15,518 bases of DNA from Calditrichota bacterium (GTDB taxonomy: Bacteria; Calditrichota; Calditrichia; RBG-13-44-9; J075). The position numbers and the translations under genes were made by a program. How positions within the stretch are numbered: position 1 is the stretch's first letter; every line of letters starts with the position of its first letter. The DNA is taken from assembly GCA_003695285.1 (NCBI GenBank), contig RFIL01000075.1, positions 1 through 15,518 on the forward strand, in the 5' to 3' direction. The notes under the pieces were generated by a model. The model saw only the letters and a program-made list of their open reading frames with translations, did not search any database and was not told the DNA's origin. Shown here piece after piece: positions 14,854 through 15,518 of the stretch.

Positions 14854-15518
14854 ATGAAATCGAAAAACGGTTATTTAGGGCATTTTCTTTCTTCTCTATT
14901 GAGGTCAAGTCGTACGTTGAAATTCAGATTAAATGTTTTTATCACTGCCATGTTAATTCTGGTCGTTGGAATCCCCGTTTATCTGTTGGTTCATTATATT
15001 GACCAGTTTCGCCATGAATTTGCCACGAATATGATTGAAACCACTACCCATACCGTATACCAGGGGCTTTATGATGATTTGTTGAAAAACGATTCCGCCT
15101 CCATCCAAGCAAAAGTAGAGTTAATGTCCCTAAATCCTAATCTGGAACTCTTGAGAATTTACCGGCCGAACGGTGATGTGGTGTTTTCTTCCCGGAAAAG
15201 TGAGATCGGTACCAATTTATTCCACAACAAGGTACATGATTTTATTAACCCGGAAAGTAAAGAAGACCAGGAAACCTTCATACAATTTGGTGAATACTAT
15301 TCCCACCATCATCCGATATTTGTACAGAAAGAATGTACTCCCTGCCATAAAAATCCTGGCTCTCTGATTGCCATTCTGGATGTCCATGTGGGGGTCTATA
15401 ACACTTCCGATTATATCTACAAGACCATTCGTCAATTTACCATTTTTGGTTCTATCTTTATAGTAGTCTTGTTATGGACTCTTTTAAATTACATGTATGA
15501 AGGTCAAATAGAATCGCG
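14854..15518 (+). CDS. Membrane sensor with periplasmic heme-c (CXXCH) domain, N-terminal part
   Basis: I translated this directly: 221 codons are open from the ATG at 14854 to the right edge, so the C-terminal output is missing. A basic N-terminal stretch (1-25) leads into TM1 (about 28-48), an extracytoplasmic domain (about 50-190) and TM2 (about 193-214). This two-span layout is that of sensor histidine kinases, diguanylate cyclases or chemoreceptors. The periplasmic domain looks PAS/Cache-like (LELLRIYRPNGDVVFSS, 98-114) and carries KECTPCHKNPGSLIAILDVH (159-178), a CXXCH with C161, C164 and H165. Heme-c-binding periplasmic sensor domains with this placement are known in Geobacter and other cytochrome-rich bacteria. 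H151-H153 are possible distal ligands. The ribosome-binding site (AAGAG) is weak, and an in-frame stop at 14821-14823 limits any longer start. It is divergent from the octaheme cytochrome gene. Confidence 0.87.
   Translation, partial: MKSKNGYLGHFLSSLLRSSRTLKFRLNVFITAMLILVVGIPVYLLVHYIDQFRHEFATNMIETTTHTVYQGLYDDLLKNDSASIQAKVELMSLNPNLELLRIYRPNGDVVFSSRKSEIGTNLFHNKVHDFINPESKEDQETFIQFGEYYSHHHPIFVQKECTPCHKNPGSLIAILDVHVGVYNTSDYIYKTIRQFTIFGSIFIVVLLWTLLNYMYEGQIES

Noticed and set aside
1..15518. CRISPR array, tRNA/rRNA, insertion sequence or prophage
   Set aside because: No spaced direct repeats, cloverleaf-like or rRNA sequence, transposase or integrase, and no terminal inverted repeats were seen on reading both strands.

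Overview
The window holds twelve protein-coding genes and looks like part of a bacterial chromosome of moderate GC. There is no RNA gene, insertion sequence, CRISPR array or phage gene. The best taxonomic clue is the C-terminus of the multiheme cytochrome, a type IX secretion (Por/T9SS, type A) sorting domain with the FQNYPNPFNPSTKI opening. That form is typical of Calditrichota, Ignavibacteria, KSB1/Marinimicrobia-type and other FCB-group bacteria. An FCB-group, probably Calditrichota-like, organism with respiratory c-type cytochromes is an inference from this tail, not a proven assignment.

Left part (1-6833), all on the minus strand, read right to left: tig (trigger factor), clpP, clpX, lon, then the first 233 codons of aroC (chorismate synthase), which runs off the left edge. 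This is the classic protein quality-control cluster: a ribosome-bound chaperone, the ClpXP peptidase and unfoldase, and Lon. Hairpin terminators follow clpP and clpX, and promoter-like sequences precede tig and lon, so the cluster is probably several transcription units. ClpP has Asn where the catalytic-triad Asp is expected.

Middle part (7284-12789), plus strand: a Yip1-family membrane protein, a lipoprotein periplasmic adaptor, a MacB/LolD-type ABC ATPase, and two different MacB/FtsX-type permeases. Together they look like an operon for a tripartite ABC efflux or envelope-export machine with a heterodimeric permease. No outer-membrane channel gene is present here. A hairpin could hide the ribosome-binding site of the first permease.

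Right part (12869-15518): a minus-strand gene for a secreted octaheme cytochrome c with a T9SS sorting domain. About 520 bases away, divergently oriented, is the start of a membrane sensor whose extracytoplasmic domain carries one CXXCH heme-c motif. The sensor runs off the right edge, so its output domain is not visible. The pair suggests heme- or redox-sensed control of extracellular electron transfer or respiration. This is the most interesting part of the window. Both edge genes are open at the window boundary.
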